Counted from the stretch's first letter, positions 12,712-21,470 are shown. The stretch is 25,637 nucleotides of DNA from CAVPRW01 sp046727435 [NCBI: bacterium] (GCA_046727435.1 JBKPCR010000471.1:1-25637), one strand, 5' to 3'. Program-made: numbers and translations. Notes: generated by a model not told the origin, from the letters alone.

Positions 12712-14547
12712 ATGCGTGTGATCAACCGACCCTTAATTTTCCTGTTGGTGATCATCCTGCTCTTCGTCGGGGCTAATTTCCTTGTGACCGTGGCCTTTGT
12801 CAACCAACTTACCACGAGCATGCTGAAGAAAACCGCCTTTCTACTAGCGGATCAGATCAAGTTGGTGGTCACAACGGTGCTGGAACGCGACCTGAGCGAG
12901 TTCCCTTTCACGGGCGATGAGAAGTTCCAGCGCTTTCTCGAAGCCTACAAGAAGGGCTCCGAGCTCATTCGTAACGTGCAGATTATCGACAAAGACTACA
13001 CCATTCGGTTTAGCGGCGACCCCACGCTGATCGGTGAAAAATACGTCGGCAGCACCCTGCGGGAGGCCTTGGAGGCGGCGCAGCCGGTCGTCTTGGAAGA
13101 ATCGTGGACCACGGAGACGGTCGTCTACGACGTCTGGATGCCATTGTTGAATAAGGAAAATCCCCAGGGGTTTATCCGTGTCATCCTGCACTCGCCTGAG
13201 GTCCGCAAGATTTATGGCTCCACCCAAGGGCGTTTCATGGTGCTCTACGGAGTCGTCCTTTCGCTCGTGCTCACCACCATTGTGATCATGACTCAGCAGC
13301 TGCGCAAACCCATCGACTGGCTGGCGGAATCGCTGAGCTTGATCGCTGAGGGGAATTTCAAAAGCCTTCGACCTTATCGCCGTAATGATGAATTCACTCC
13401 CCTTTTTGAATCTTTGGAGAAGGTCTCCCGCGTCATGCAGAGCGTCCAAGAAAGCTGGCACGCGGGTGAGAGTCGCGTGTTAGACACCGATGACGTGCTG
13501 GAAGAGGGCGTGGTCGTGCTCGACCCGCAGATGCGTCTACGCTTTGCGAATCCGACGGCGGTCGCGATGCTGGGCACCAGCGTCGATAGCTTGCTCGTCC
13601 AAGATTGGGATAGGGTGCTGGCCAATAACGGGGCGTTGCGGGAGCCGATTGAAGAGGTTGTCCAGAAGGGCTTGCTTGTCCGCGAGCGTGACGTGGAGCT
13701 GAACACCCGAGAGCGTTGGGTGGAGCTCCGCCTCAATGCTTATCCCATTGCGTCGGATGCTGGGAGTATCGCCGCGGCTGTCCTGCTCCTGCGCGACGCG
13801 GTGCGGGCTCGTACGCTCGAACGCGATCTGGTGTATGCCTCGCGTTTCAAAGCGATTACCGACCTGTATATAGGGATTACCCATGATATCAAGGTGCCGC
13901 TGCATGCGGTGATCATGCATCTGGAAATGCTGCGCAAGGAGGTGGGCGGCGACAGCCGGGGTGGCGAGGAGAAGAAGGCGGTCCGCTATATCGATAGCAT
14001 CGCCCAGGAGATCAAACGTCTGGAAACCATCATTCGTGCCTTTCTGGACTATGCTTCACCCTTCAAAAATCGGGTGGAGTTGGTCGACTTGCGTCAGATC
14101 ATTAGCGACTGCATGGCGCTGCTTGAATCCGAGGCGGCGCGGAAGGATATTACCTTACGTCAAGAGGTGCCCGGTGAACCGCTGTGGGTCCATGGCGACG
14201 ATGCCAAGCTGAAGCAGGCGCTGCTTAATCTTGCCGTCAATGCTTTTGATGCCATGCCGAGCGGTGGAACGTTGACGATACGAGGCATACAGCACAATGG
14301 CGAATGTGTACTAGAAATCCAAGACACAGGCCAGGGCATCAAGGACGACGAAAAGGCTAAAATTTTCCGCTTTCATTATTCCACCAAGGATAGCGGCAGT
14401 GGCGTCGGCCTCTCTATCGTCAAAATGATCACTGAATACCATGGGGGGCGAGTGGAATTCGATAGCACCGCAGGCAAAGGTAGTCTCTTCACTCTGAGGT
14501 TCCCGAAAGGTCGTGAGGATGGCACAGAAAATCATCATCATCGATGA
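12712..14547 (+). CDS. Membrane sensor histidine kinase (HAMP-PAS-HisKA-HATPase)
   Basis: The protein has 611 residues. TM1 covers about 8-30, followed by a periplasmic sensor of about 145 residues, TM2 at about 176-196, HAMP at about 198-247 and PAS at about 260-365 (DDVLEEGVVVLDPQMRLRFA). The HisKA domain carries H391 in GITHDIKVPLHAV. The HATPase has an N-box NLAVNAFDAMPSGG (N506, N510), a G1 box DTGQG at 538-542 and a G2 box SGSGVGLSIVKM. The H-D-[IL]-K-x-P-L variant and the PAS relate it to NtrB/AtoS-like kinases that serve sigma-54 activators. It overlaps the regulator gene by 29 nt. The periplasmic part has no recognisable ligand-binding signature. No strong ribosome site precedes the ATG, and coding quality does not suggest an earlier start. 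Confidence 0.9.
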   Translation: MRVINRPLIFLLVIILLFVGANFLVTVAFVNQLTTSMLKKTAFLLADQIKLVVTTVLERDLSEFPFTGDEKFQRFLEAYKKGSELIRNVQIIDKDYTIRFSGDPTLIGEKYVGSTLREALEAAQPVVLEESWTTETVVYDVWMPLLNKENPQGFIRVILHSPEVRKIYGSTQGRFMVLYGVVLSLVLTTIVIMTQQLRKPIDWLAESLSLIAEGNFKSLRPYRRNDEFTPLFESLEKVSRVMQSVQESWHAGESRVLDTDDVLEEGVVVLDPQMRLRFANPTAVAMLGTSVDSLLVQDWDRVLANNGALREPIEEVVQKGLLVRERDVELNTRERWVELRLNAYPIASDAGSIAAAVLLLRDAVRARTLERDLVYASRFKAITDLYIGITHDIKVPLHAVIMHLEMLRKEVGGDSRGGEEKKAVRYIDSIAQEIKRLETIIRAFLDYASPFKNRVELVDLRQIISDCMALLESEAARKDITLRQEVPGEPLWVHGDDAKLKQALLNLAVNAFDAMPSGGTLTIRGIQHNGECVLEIQDTGQGIKDDEKAKIFRFHYSTKDSGSGVGLSIVKMITEYHGGRVEFDSTAGKGSLFTLRFPKGREDGTENHHHR

Positions 14548-16042
14548 CGACATGCTGACGCGTGTCAGCACGGCTGACCTGATCAAGAGTTGGGGCTACG
14601 AGGTCGAGACGGCCGCCTCTTTCAACGAGGGATTGAAGCTCATCAATGAAGCCGTGCCTGATATCGCCATCATCGATTTGCGACTGCCGGACGGTGATGG
14701 CATGGAATTACTGAGCCTCATCCGTGAACAACATCCCCAGGTCGATGCCGTCATCTTGACCGGCCATGCTTCCATCGATTCCGCCATCGATGCCATTAAG
14801 AAGGGGGCCGAGAATTACCTGGAAAAGCCGAGTGATCCCAATCGTCTGCTCGTCACCCTGAAGAAGATTGCCGAAAAAAAGGACATGCGCTCTGAGATCG
14901 TCACCTTGCGACGCCAACTGCAGAAGATGGGCGCGTTTGGGGCGTTGATCGGCAAGGCCCAGCCGATGCAAAAACTCTATATGCTCATCGAACGTGTCGC
15001 CACCAGCGACGTGCCGGTGTTTGTCACCGGCGAGAGTGGCTCGGGGAAGGAATTGGTCGCCCAGACTATTCATAACCTCAGCAAACGACGGCGGGAACAA
15101 TTCGTGGCCATTAACTGCGGGGCCGTGCCACCGACGCTAATCGAAAATGAGCTGTTCGGCCATGAAAGAGGGGCCTTCACTGGAGCCGATCAACGTCAGG
15201 AGGGCTACTTCGAAATGGCCGATGATGGGAGCATTTTCCTCGATGAGATCACCGAAATGCCCCCTGACCTCCAGGTCAAGCTCTTGCGTGTCCTGGAGCA
15301 AAGTAAATTCCGTCGCATCGGCGGCCGCCAGGAAATCGAGATCGACGTCCGCGTCATCTCTGCTACCAACCGCGATCCCTTCAAGGCCATCGAAGAGCAT
15401 AAGCTGCGTGAAGACCTGTACTATCGCCTGAATGTATTCCCGATCCACGTGCCGCCGCTGCGCGAGCGGTTGGATGATATTCCGCTTCTGGCCTCATATT
15501 TTCTCGAAATGTTGAATGAAAAAGAAGGCAAGAACATCACCAGCATTGAGCCGGAAGTGTTGCAGGCTTTGCAACTACACTCGTGGCCGGGCAATGTTCG
15601 CGAATTACGCAACGTGATGAACCGGGCCTACATCCTGGCCTCGTCAAACACCATTACCGTCAGCGCCTTGCCCGATGAGTTGAAGCCGCAGAACGCTGCC
15701 AGGCGCCGGGTAAGGGTGCTGGAGATCCCTATTGGGCGTACTCTAGAGGAGATTCAGAGGCGCGTCATCGCTGCCACGTTAGAATATGTCTCGGGCGATA
15801 CCTCTAAAGCTGATGAACTCTTGGGCATCCCGGCCAAACCGCTCACGGAGATCGGTGCCGTGAATGAGGGGTCCCCGACAGTGGCCATTCGGGTCGGGAC
15901 CTCGATCGAGGAAGTCGAAAAGCTGTTGATCACCAAAACCCTTCAGCTCAATCATGGCAACAAACCGAAGACCGCAGAGAGCCTCGGCATCAGCCTGAAA
16001 ACACTGTATAACAAACTGGAGCGCTATGAGCCAAAGGGTTAG
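14519..16042 (+). CDS. Sigma-54-dependent NtrC-family response regulator with duplicated C-terminal unit
   Basis: The ATG at 14519 has AAAGG upstream within the kinase gene; the GTG at 14513 is less likely. The 507-residue protein has a receiver domain at 4-115 (D10, D11, phosphorylation site D53 in AIIDLRLPDGDG, T81, K103) and a sigma-54 AAA+ domain at about 142-375. The AAA+ domain carries Walker A GESGSGKE (171-178), GAFTGA (218-223), Walker B GSIFLDEI (237-244) and a WPGNVREL box (356-363). A Fis-like HTH ends the protein (KTAESLGISLKTLYNKL). Between AAA+ and HTH lies an extra segment of about 45 residues that aligns without gaps to the C-terminal unit. It should activate a sigma-54 promoter on phosphorylation by the overlapping kinase; its target is not visible in the window. 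Confidence 0.93.
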   Translation: MAQKIIIIDDDMLTRVSTADLIKSWGYEVETAASFNEGLKLINEAVPDIAIIDLRLPDGDGMELLSLIREQHPQVDAVILTGHASIDSAIDAIKKGAENYLEKPSDPNRLLVTLKKIAEKKDMRSEIVTLRRQLQKMGAFGALIGKAQPMQKLYMLIERVATSDVPVFVTGESGSGKELVAQTIHNLSKRRREQFVAINCGAVPPTLIENELFGHERGAFTGADQRQEGYFEMADDGSIFLDEITEMPPDLQVKLLRVLEQSKFRRIGGRQEIEIDVRVISATNRDPFKAIEEHKLREDLYYRLNVFPIHVPPLRERLDDIPLLASYFLEMLNEKEGKNITSIEPEVLQALQLHSWPGNVRELRNVMNRAYILASSNTITVSALPDELKPQNAARRRVRVLEIPIGRTLEEIQRRVIAATLEYVSGDTSKADELLGIPAKPLTEIGAVNEGSPTVAIRVGTSIEEVEKLLITKTLQLNHGNKPKTAESLGISLKTLYNKLERYEPKG

Positions 16043-16407
16043 GGTAATTTTTACAAACCCTACTGACCACTGTCCATCGTACATGTTACTGGCACCCTCA
16101 TGCAACGACGATTGAAATTCTTACAAGGCGTGTAGCCATTTGCCGACAGCAGGGGATGTAATCGCCACCCCATCCCGCCGTACAGAATGTTCCTGTCCGA
16201 CGCTGCAATACCGTACTGGAAGCCATTCTATACAGTTTCCCCTCCCTTTATTTCCGACCTGGGGTATGTCAACAGAGCGTCCACTCAGAATGGCATCGCC
16301 CGTGCATATATGGTTAGTCACCAACTACAGCAGAACTGGCTATCGTGATAGGTGAGATCCTTACCGGGGGGAAAGGGTTTCAACTATGGCATGCCGGCCT
16401 GCTGAAG
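16043..16407. other. Gene-free stretch after the regulator
   Basis: No ORF with a ribosome site or coding character is seen on either strand. AGGGTTAGGGTAATTTTTAC follows the regulator stop and could form only a weak stem. A sigma-54-like TGGCAC near 16091 has the wrong spacing to its GC partner. Composition is less GC-rich than the flanking genes. Confidence 0.4.
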
Positions 16408-16489
16408 CCCCTGAGGTGGGACCCGAGACTGGTTACAGCAGCATTGGGGGGATGCTGCCGTACTGGGTTCCCCCTCAGGGGAGTTTTTA
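16408..16489 (+). ncRNA. Structured RNA or attenuator with nested stems and U-tail
   Basis: CCCCTGAGG (16408-16416) pairs with CCTCAGGGG (16473-16481), followed by AGTTTTTAT. Inside, GGGA (16418-16421) can pair with TTCCC (16469-16472 region). A hairpin GCAGCAT/ATGCTGC (16438-16444 with 16452-16458; loop TGGGGGG) is extended by TAC/GTA after one mismatch. All stems nest. It could be an elaborate terminator for the kinase/regulator operon, a small RNA, or a leader of the peptidase gene 306 nt downstream. It does not match any riboswitch consensus that I know. Confidence 0.4.
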
Positions 16490-16685
16490 TGAGATTCGTC
16501 CCCTCCCTTCTCCGGCCTAATTTGCCCACCAAGAAGCTCAATGCGTCAGTCGCTGAGTCGAGTTGCCTCGTCCACAAGTTGTGGTTATCGTATCTGCTAT
16601 GGCAAGTTCCCTATTTCCCGCACGTGAGTTGACATCCACCCAAGCCCTCTTCGCCACCCCGTGATTTTCTCTCTCCAGCCAGAGC

Positions 16686-16694
16686 TGTTATGAT
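16686..16694 (+). promoter_or_regulatory. Possible extended -10 promoter for the peptidase gene
   Basis: TGTTATGAT (TG, one base, TATGAT) lies about 100 nt before the peptidase ATG. No good -35 stands at the proper distance; a TTGACA at 16629 is too far away to pair with it. Confidence 0.28.
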
Positions 16695-16794
16695 ACAATA
16701 AGATCCTTTGCGATTCCCTGGAGGCGAGCGTCAACGACTCTCCAGTTCGCCGCGACATGGGAGTGCGGCATGTCAGGAAGGCGGAGGATCATTC

Positions 16795-17964
16795 ATGCTG
16801 GCTGAGCTTCTGCAAGAGGCATCGGTGGTACGGGCATTCGCCGAGATCGAAGCCCACCATGAGGACCTGGTGCAGTTAATTATTCGTCTGTGCGAGATCG
16901 CCTCGCCCACCTTTGCGGAGGGGCCGCGCGCACAGGCGGTGGCTGAGGAGTTACGGGCTCTTCGCCTGCAAGATGTCCATGTCGATGCGGCCAAAAATGT
17001 GATCGGCGTCCTGCCAGGGCATGAACCAGGCCCCACATTTCTCCTCGATGCGCACACCGATACCGTCTTCCCTGCTGGAACCGATGTGCGGGTACGGCGT
17101 GAGGGCGGCAAACTCAAGGCACCGGGTGTTGGGGATGATACCACCAACCTCGCCTGTGGTTTGTTTTTGCTCCGATTGGTACGCGACTGTGGCCTATCGA
17201 TCCCAGGGACGCTGATTTTCTCAGGGACTGCAGGTGAAGAGGGGCTCGGCGATCTCTGTGGCATCAAGGCTGTAATGCATGAGCTGGCTGGTCGAGTGGA
17301 TTACGTCCTGGCGCTGGATGGGCAATTAGGGCGTATCTGTAATCAGGGTGTTGGCAGCCATCGCTATAAGATCACGGTGAAGGCTCAGGGGGGGCATAGT
17401 TGGGCGGATTTTGGCGCGCCGAGTGCCATCCATGCTCTGGGGGCGACGATTGCCAGGATTTCTAAAGTCGAAGTGCCCAAACATCCACGCACCACGTTCA
17501 ATGCCGGCATCATCTCCGGCGGAACCTCGGTCAACACCATTGCTGAGTCCGCCGAGATGCTCCTGGACCTGCGTTCGGTCAGCGCGGAAGAACTCACGAG
17601 CCTGGAGAACCGCGTCCTGGCAATCCTCCCTGAGGTCGAACACGAGTACAACGTGCATATCGAGCGCCAGTTGGTAGGAGATCGCCCCGCCGGCTCCCAA
17701 GCCGATACCACATGGATAGTGGATACGATTTGCCAGGTCCATGCCACGCTTGGCCTCCAGACCCAGGTCAACGCTGCCAGCACGAATGCCAACGTTCCCC
17801 TGAGTCAGGGGATCCCCGCCGTGGTTATCGGCACCTACACGGGGAAGGGCACGCACCGATTGGAAGAATGGATCGACGAGCGCTCGATCATCCTCGGCAT
17901 GAAACAACTAACGCTTGTCGTCCTGGCGCTGCAGCAACGCGCGACGCTCCTGGGCGCGCGCTAG
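16795..17964 (+). CDS. M20-family metallopeptidase (PepT/ArgE/DapE-like)
   Basis: The start at 16795 has GGAGG 8 nt upstream; an earlier in-frame start at 16708 does not. The 389-residue enzyme has the di-zinc ligand set: H87 in FLLDAHTDTVFP (with D89), D114 in GVGDDTTNLACG, the catalytic base pair E148-E149 in SGTAGEEGLGD, D175 in VLALDGQLGR and H354 in GKGTHRLEEW. A dimerisation or lid domain lies between (HRYKITVKAQGGHSWADFGA PSAIHALG). The GGHSW-x-D-F-G form is typical of the peptidase-T-like branch, which removes N-terminal residues from small peptides or hydrolyses N-acyl amino acids in the cytoplasm. The substrate cannot be set from sequence. A dehydrogenase gene follows 126 nt later on the same strand. 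Confidence 0.88.
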   Translation: MLAELLQEASVVRAFAEIEAHHEDLVQLIIRLCEIASPTFAEGPRAQAVAEELRALRLQDVHVDAAKNVIGVLPGHEPGPTFLLDAHTDTVFPAGTDVRVRREGGKLKAPGVGDDTTNLACGLFLLRLVRDCGLSIPGTLIFSGTAGEEGLGDLCGIKAVMHELAGRVDYVLALDGQLGRICNQGVGSHRYKITVKAQGGHSWADFGAPSAIHALGATIARISKVEVPKHPRTTFNAGIISGGTSVNTIAESAEMLLDLRSVSAEELTSLENRVLAILPEVEHEYNVHIERQLVGDRPAGSQADTTWIVDTICQVHATLGLQTQVNAASTNANVPLSQGIPAVVIGTYTGKGTHRLEEWIDERSIILGMKQLTLVVLALQQRATLLGAR

Positions 17965-18090
17965 GATTATGACTGCAAATAAGCGGTGCACATCGCAGCG
18001 TCGTGCAACTGGCCGTGTGACAGATGGCTGCTGAAGTAGAGCGACGGGTTTGGTGAACAGGCGGACAGGGGTGAACAGGGAGGTGGGATC

Positions 18091-19545
18091 TTGGCAGACA
18101 ATACGCGGCAACTCTATATTGGCGGACAATGGGTTGGGGCGACGAGCGGTCGAACGTTTGATGTGGTCAATCCTGCCACGCGAGAACCGATCGCCAGCGT
18201 GGCCGACGGTGGACCTGATGAAGCCAGGGCGGCGGTGGATGCCGCGGCCGTGGCCTTTACCATTTGGTCAAAACTTCCTGGCATCGAGCGCGGGCGCGTG
18301 CTAGGCAAAACCTATCAACTGATGATGGCGCGATGCGACGATCTCGCACGCCTGGTGACTCAAGAGAACGGCAAGCCCTTTGAGGAAGCGCGTAAAGAGG
18401 TGACCTTCGCGGCGGGCTACTTCAGCTGGTTCGCCGAGGAGGCCCGTCGCGTGTATGGGGAGATCGTGCCCTCGCCGTTCACCAATAAGCGACTCTGGGT
18501 CATTAAGCAACCCCTGGGGGTCGTGGCGGCGATCACACCGTGGAATTTTCCCTCGACGATGGTCACCCGTAAGATCGCCCCGGCGCTGGCCGCCGGGTGT
18601 CCAGTAGTGCTGAAGCCCGCTTCCGCTACCCCCTTGACAGCGCTGGCCCTGGCTGAGATTCTGCACGAAGCGGGGTTGCCAGGAGGAGTCTTCAATGTCG
18701 TCGTCGGCAAGCGCTCGAGCCCGCTCGCCGAGGAGTTTTTACGGCATCCAAAGGTACGCAAGATCGCTTTCACTGGCTCCACCGAAGTCGGCAAGGAGCT
18801 GATGTCCAAGGCCTCGAATCAGCTCAAGCATGTGTCGTTTGAGCTTGGCGGCAACGCGCCGTTCGTGGTGTTCGACGATGCCAACCTGAAGGAGGCGGTC
18901 GAGGGTGCGGCGGCGATCAAATTTATGCGCGTCGCCGGCCAGTCGTGTATTTGCGCCAACCGCATCTACGTCCAGGAGGGCATCGCGCCGCGCTTCATCC
19001 CAGCCTTCGTTGAGCGCGTCAACGCCATCAAGGTTGGAGAGGGCTTTCAACCGGGCGTGGAGGTTGGGCCGCTGATCAACGAAGAAACACTGGACAAAGT
19101 CGATAGCCTGGTCCGCGATGCCGTCGCCAAGGGAGCCAAGGTCGCTGCTGGTGGCGGTCGCCTGACCACAGGGGCATTGGCGAAGGGGTTTTTCTATGCT
19201 CCGACAGTGCTGCTCGACGTCAAAGAGGAGATGCCAGTGTGTCAGGAGGAGATTTTTGGGCCCGTCGCCCCTGTCCTCACCTTCCGCACCGACGAGGAAG
19301 TGATCGAGCGCGCCAACGACACAGTTTATGGCCTGGCCAGCTATTTTTACACCAACGACTACGCGCGCATCATCCGTGTCGCGGAAGGCCTGGATTATGG
19401 CCTCGTCGGCGTCAACGATGCCGCCGGCTATACCCATGAAATTCCCTTCGGCGGCTTCAAGGAAAGTGGTCTAGGCCGTGAAGGTGGTAAGGAGGGGATG
19501 GATGAGTATATGGAGACCAAGTCGATTGTGGTGAATATAGGGTAG
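18091..19545 (+). CDS. gabD: NAD(P)-dependent aldehyde dehydrogenase, succinate-semialdehyde type
   Basis: The start is TTG at 18091, supported by GGGAGGTGGGATC directly upstream. The 484-residue protein begins MADNTRQLYIGGQWVGATSG. It carries N152 in ITPWNFPSTMV, the cofactor loop IAFTGSTEVGKELM, general base E251 in SFELGGNAPFVVFDDA, and nucleophile C286 in VAGQSCICANRIYVQ. The end reads EIPFGGFKESGLGREGGKEG. GQ[ST]C-x-C-ANR and the FGG-x-K-x-S-G-x-GREGG ending are hallmarks of the GabD branch, which oxidises succinate semialdehyde to succinate in GABA and amine breakdown; related semialdehydes are possible. No transaminase gene is nearby. Confidence 0.85.
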   Translation: MADNTRQLYIGGQWVGATSGRTFDVVNPATREPIASVADGGPDEARAAVDAAAVAFTIWSKLPGIERGRVLGKTYQLMMARCDDLARLVTQENGKPFEEARKEVTFAAGYFSWFAEEARRVYGEIVPSPFTNKRLWVIKQPLGVVAAITPWNFPSTMVTRKIAPALAAGCPVVLKPASATPLTALALAEILHEAGLPGGVFNVVVGKRSSPLAEEFLRHPKVRKIAFTGSTEVGKELMSKASNQLKHVSFELGGNAPFVVFDDANLKEAVEGAAAIKFMRVAGQSCICANRIYVQEGIAPRFIPAFVERVNAIKVGEGFQPGVEVGPLINEETLDKVDSLVRDAVAKGAKVAAGGGRLTTGALAKGFFYAPTVLLDVKEEMPVCQEEIFGPVAPVLTFRTDEEVIERANDTVYGLASYFYTNDYARIIRVAEGLDYGLVGVNDAAGYTHEIPFGGFKESGLGREGGKEGMDEYMETKSIVVNIG

Positions 19546-19972
19546 CCTGTCATCAACGCCTCGCATGTCCGGACATGAGAGGGCTGTCGTCGTCGGCCCC
19601 TCTGGTGTCCTCGCTACTGCGCCAGATACAGTGTTGTCGGCGCCAGCCCTTTGGCCGACTACACCAGGTCCTAAACGTACGATTGCTCATCTCCTCACCA
19701 GCGTGTTTCCCATCACGTCGCTGCGTGCTATCAGCCCTGCATATTCCATCGGCTGGTAGATTCCTCGCTTGTAGTCTGCGCTAGACATAGCAAATCCCCG
19801 TTTTACAAGACCGTACCCCGGCCCGGAACCGCTTCGAGGAAAAAGGTAGCGTGGAGTCGTTCCATGTGTCCAAAAAGCCCTTTGCCACTTTTTGGTTGTC
19901 ATGAGAGTTGGCGACGCGCAGAATAAAGTTCCTCAATCCATGGGCAGCTTCTAATGAGGGAGGATATCTCGC
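19546..19972. other. Gene-free stretch with a 24-bp imperfect palindrome
   Basis: No convincing coding frame is seen. The best open stretch, a 33-codon minus-strand frame from 19788, lacks family resemblance. The main structure is the palindrome at 19559-19582 (listed separately). The ribosome site of the next gene (GGGAGGATATCTCGC) closes the gap. Confidence 0.4.
19559..19582. promoter_or_regulatory. Loop-less palindrome, CATGTCCGGACATG core
   Basis: CATGTCCGGACATG (19564-19577) is a perfect 14-bp palindrome flanked, after one mismatch, by CCTC and GAGG, giving 11 of 12 paired positions. With no loop and no U-tract it is more like a dimeric-regulator operator than a terminator. It lies 14 nt after the dehydrogenase stop. 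Confidence 0.4.
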
Positions 19973-20245
19973 ATGGATGCTTTGGTCGCAAGGATCGCTA
20001 AGAATCCCACCGAGGAAGTGCGTGTCTCGCTCACGAGTTATCGCGGGCATGATTTGGTCGATATCCGCGTGTTCTTCCAGGACGAACAGGGAGAGTGGCG
20101 CCCCACCAAACGGGGGGTGTCCCTGTCGGTCGACTCCTTCGCTGAGCTGCGCGAGGCTGTCGTCAAAGCCGAAGAGATGCTTAACGCGCTGCCATCGGCC
20201 GGCAAAAGCTCCGGCAGATCGCGCGCCAAGAAGGCCGCCGAATAG
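19973..20245 (+). CDS. PC4 (p15 coactivator)-like single-strand DNA-binding protein
   Basis: GGGAGG lies 9 nt before the ATG. The 90-residue protein contains EEVRVSLTSYRGHDLVDIRV FFQ, then EWRPTKRGVSLSVDSFAELR, the strand-strand-helix core of the PC4 family (E-x-[IV]-R-V-S-L-x-x-Y-x-G-x-x-x-V-D-I-R-x-[FY]; W-x-P-T-K-x-G-V-x-L). A Ser/Gly/Lys-rich basic tail (KSSGRSRAKKAAE) follows. Bacterial PC4-like proteins bind single-stranded or melted DNA as dimers, with proposed roles in transcription or repair. Monocistronic appearance and a strong ribosome site suggest steady expression. Confidence 0.8.
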   Translation: MDALVARIAKNPTEEVRVSLTSYRGHDLVDIRVFFQDEQGEWRPTKRGVSLSVDSFAELREAVVKAEEMLNALPSAGKSSGRSRAKKAAE

Positions 20246-20301
20246 CGTACATGGGTGCACACCCGCGTGTGCCCCGCCGCTCTCAGTGCCCTACTTTTCC
20301 C

Positions 20302-20331
20302 TTGACACCTTTGGGGGCAAGTTGCTAGAAA
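20302..20331 (+). promoter_or_regulatory. Sigma-70-type promoter for the SDR gene
   Basis: TTGACA at 20302-20307 is a perfect -35. TAGAAA at 20326-20331 is a fair -10 after 18 nt. The start would be about 195 nt before the SDR ATG, leaving a long leader without a clear fold. Confidence 0.45.
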
Positions 20332-20531
20332 CAGAGAATTCTCGCTGCGCCCTGTCTTGTCGATGGATGCGAGGTCTGCCCCGGAGAGAGGAGCCTCGCG
20401 CACAACACATGCCGCCAGAGGATCAGACAGGCAGCTCTCATAGCGGCCGCCATCAGACTATTCGCTCTGTTGCATAGATTAGTCACTTCGGACCAGAAAC
20501 TCCGAGCTTCGAGTAAGGGAGGCGAACCAGA

Positions 20532-21425
20532 ATGGATATGGTCAAAGGTAAAGTCGCGGTCATCACAGGGTCTGGGCGCGGGATAGGCCGTGAAATCGCG
20601 CTGCTCATGGCCAAGGAAGGCGGGAACGTCGTCGTCAATGATGTGGGTGCGGATCTGTCTGGACGCGGGCTGGATCCAGGCGTCGCCGATGCCGTAGTGA
20701 AGGAGATCAAGGACGCGGGCGGCGCGGCTGCAGCCAACTATGACTCGGTGGCCACCTATGAAGGTGGCAAGAACATGATCCAGACGGCCCTCAACGCCTT
20801 TGGCAAGCTGGACATCGTGGTGCATGTGGCCGGTATCCTGCGCGACCGCATGATCTTTAACATGACTGAGGAAGAGTGGGACGACGTCATCCGCGTGCAT
20901 TTGAAGGGGACGTTTAACATCTGTCAGCCAGCCACCGCCCTCATGCGCCAGCAGAAGAGCGGTCGTATCATTTGTTTCTCGTCCGTCTCTGCCGCTGGCA
21001 ATACTGGTCAAGCGAATTATGCGGCCGCCAAGGCGGGCATTCTGGGGTTTGTGCGCACGGTGGCGAAAGAGATGGCCAGGTATGACGTTACCGTTAACGC
21101 CATCTGGCCCGGCGCCGACACCCGCATGACGGCGTCAGTTCCAGAGCGTGCCCGTGAGTTGCGCACCCAGGCCGGCATTACTGTACAGGCACGCCGGGCC
21201 GACCGCCACCCGCGCCATGTTGCGTCTGTGGTCGTCTATCTGGCCTCGGATGAAGCCAGCGATATCACTGGCCAGTGTGTGGCGGTGAGCGGCGATCGTC
21301 TACAGATCATCTCTCATCCGGAACCGGTGCGCACCGCATTCATGGCGGGGGGCTGGACCGTCGAGAAGTTGCAGGAACTCTTCAAGCCGACCCTTGGCGA
21401 GGGATGGAATCTGCGGCGCATCTGA
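20532..21425 (+). CDS. Short-chain dehydrogenase/reductase, 3-hydroxyacyl-CoA dehydrogenase-like
   Basis: GGGAGG stands 9 nt before the ATG at 20532. The 297-residue protein has a Rossmann fold with TGSGRGIG (12-19), a catalytic Ser within CFSSVSAAG (150-153), and Y163/K167 in ANYAAAKAGI. The usual N-N-A-G is H-V-A-G (98-101). An insertion after strand 2 (NDVGADLSGRGLDPGVADAV) and the phrase HVAGILRDRMIFNMTEEEWD are typical of the SDR domain of multifunctional enzyme type 2 and bacterial relatives, which oxidise 3-hydroxyacyl-CoA or steroid substrates with NAD. A C-terminal extension of about 45 residues (RTAFMAGGWTVEKLQELFKP) resembles those stand-alone versions. It ends at a strong terminator, so it is probably a single-gene unit. 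Confidence 0.85.
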   Translation: MDMVKGKVAVITGSGRGIGREIALLMAKEGGNVVVNDVGADLSGRGLDPGVADAVVKEIKDAGGAAAANYDSVATYEGGKNMIQTALNAFGKLDIVVHVAGILRDRMIFNMTEEEWDDVIRVHLKGTFNICQPATALMRQQKSGRIICFSSVSAAGNTGQANYAAAKAGILGFVRTVAKEMARYDVTVNAIWPGADTRMTASVPERARELRTQAGITVQARRADRHPRHVASVVVYLASDEASDITGQCVAVSGDRLQIISHPEPVRTAFMAGGWTVEKLQELFKPTLGEGWNLRRI

Positions 21426-21470
21426 GCCCCCATTGCTCACGTGCCCCAGCGCCCCCATACGAGCCAGTCG

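Noticed and set aside
16089-16106. TGGCAC...GC, sigma-54-promoter-like
   Set aside because: Only 9 nt separate the GG and GC pairs instead of 10, and no gene starts nearby.
16345-16632. 95-codon plus-strand frame
   Set aside because: It runs through the strongly paired element at 16408-16489, has no ribosome site and the composition is not protein-like.
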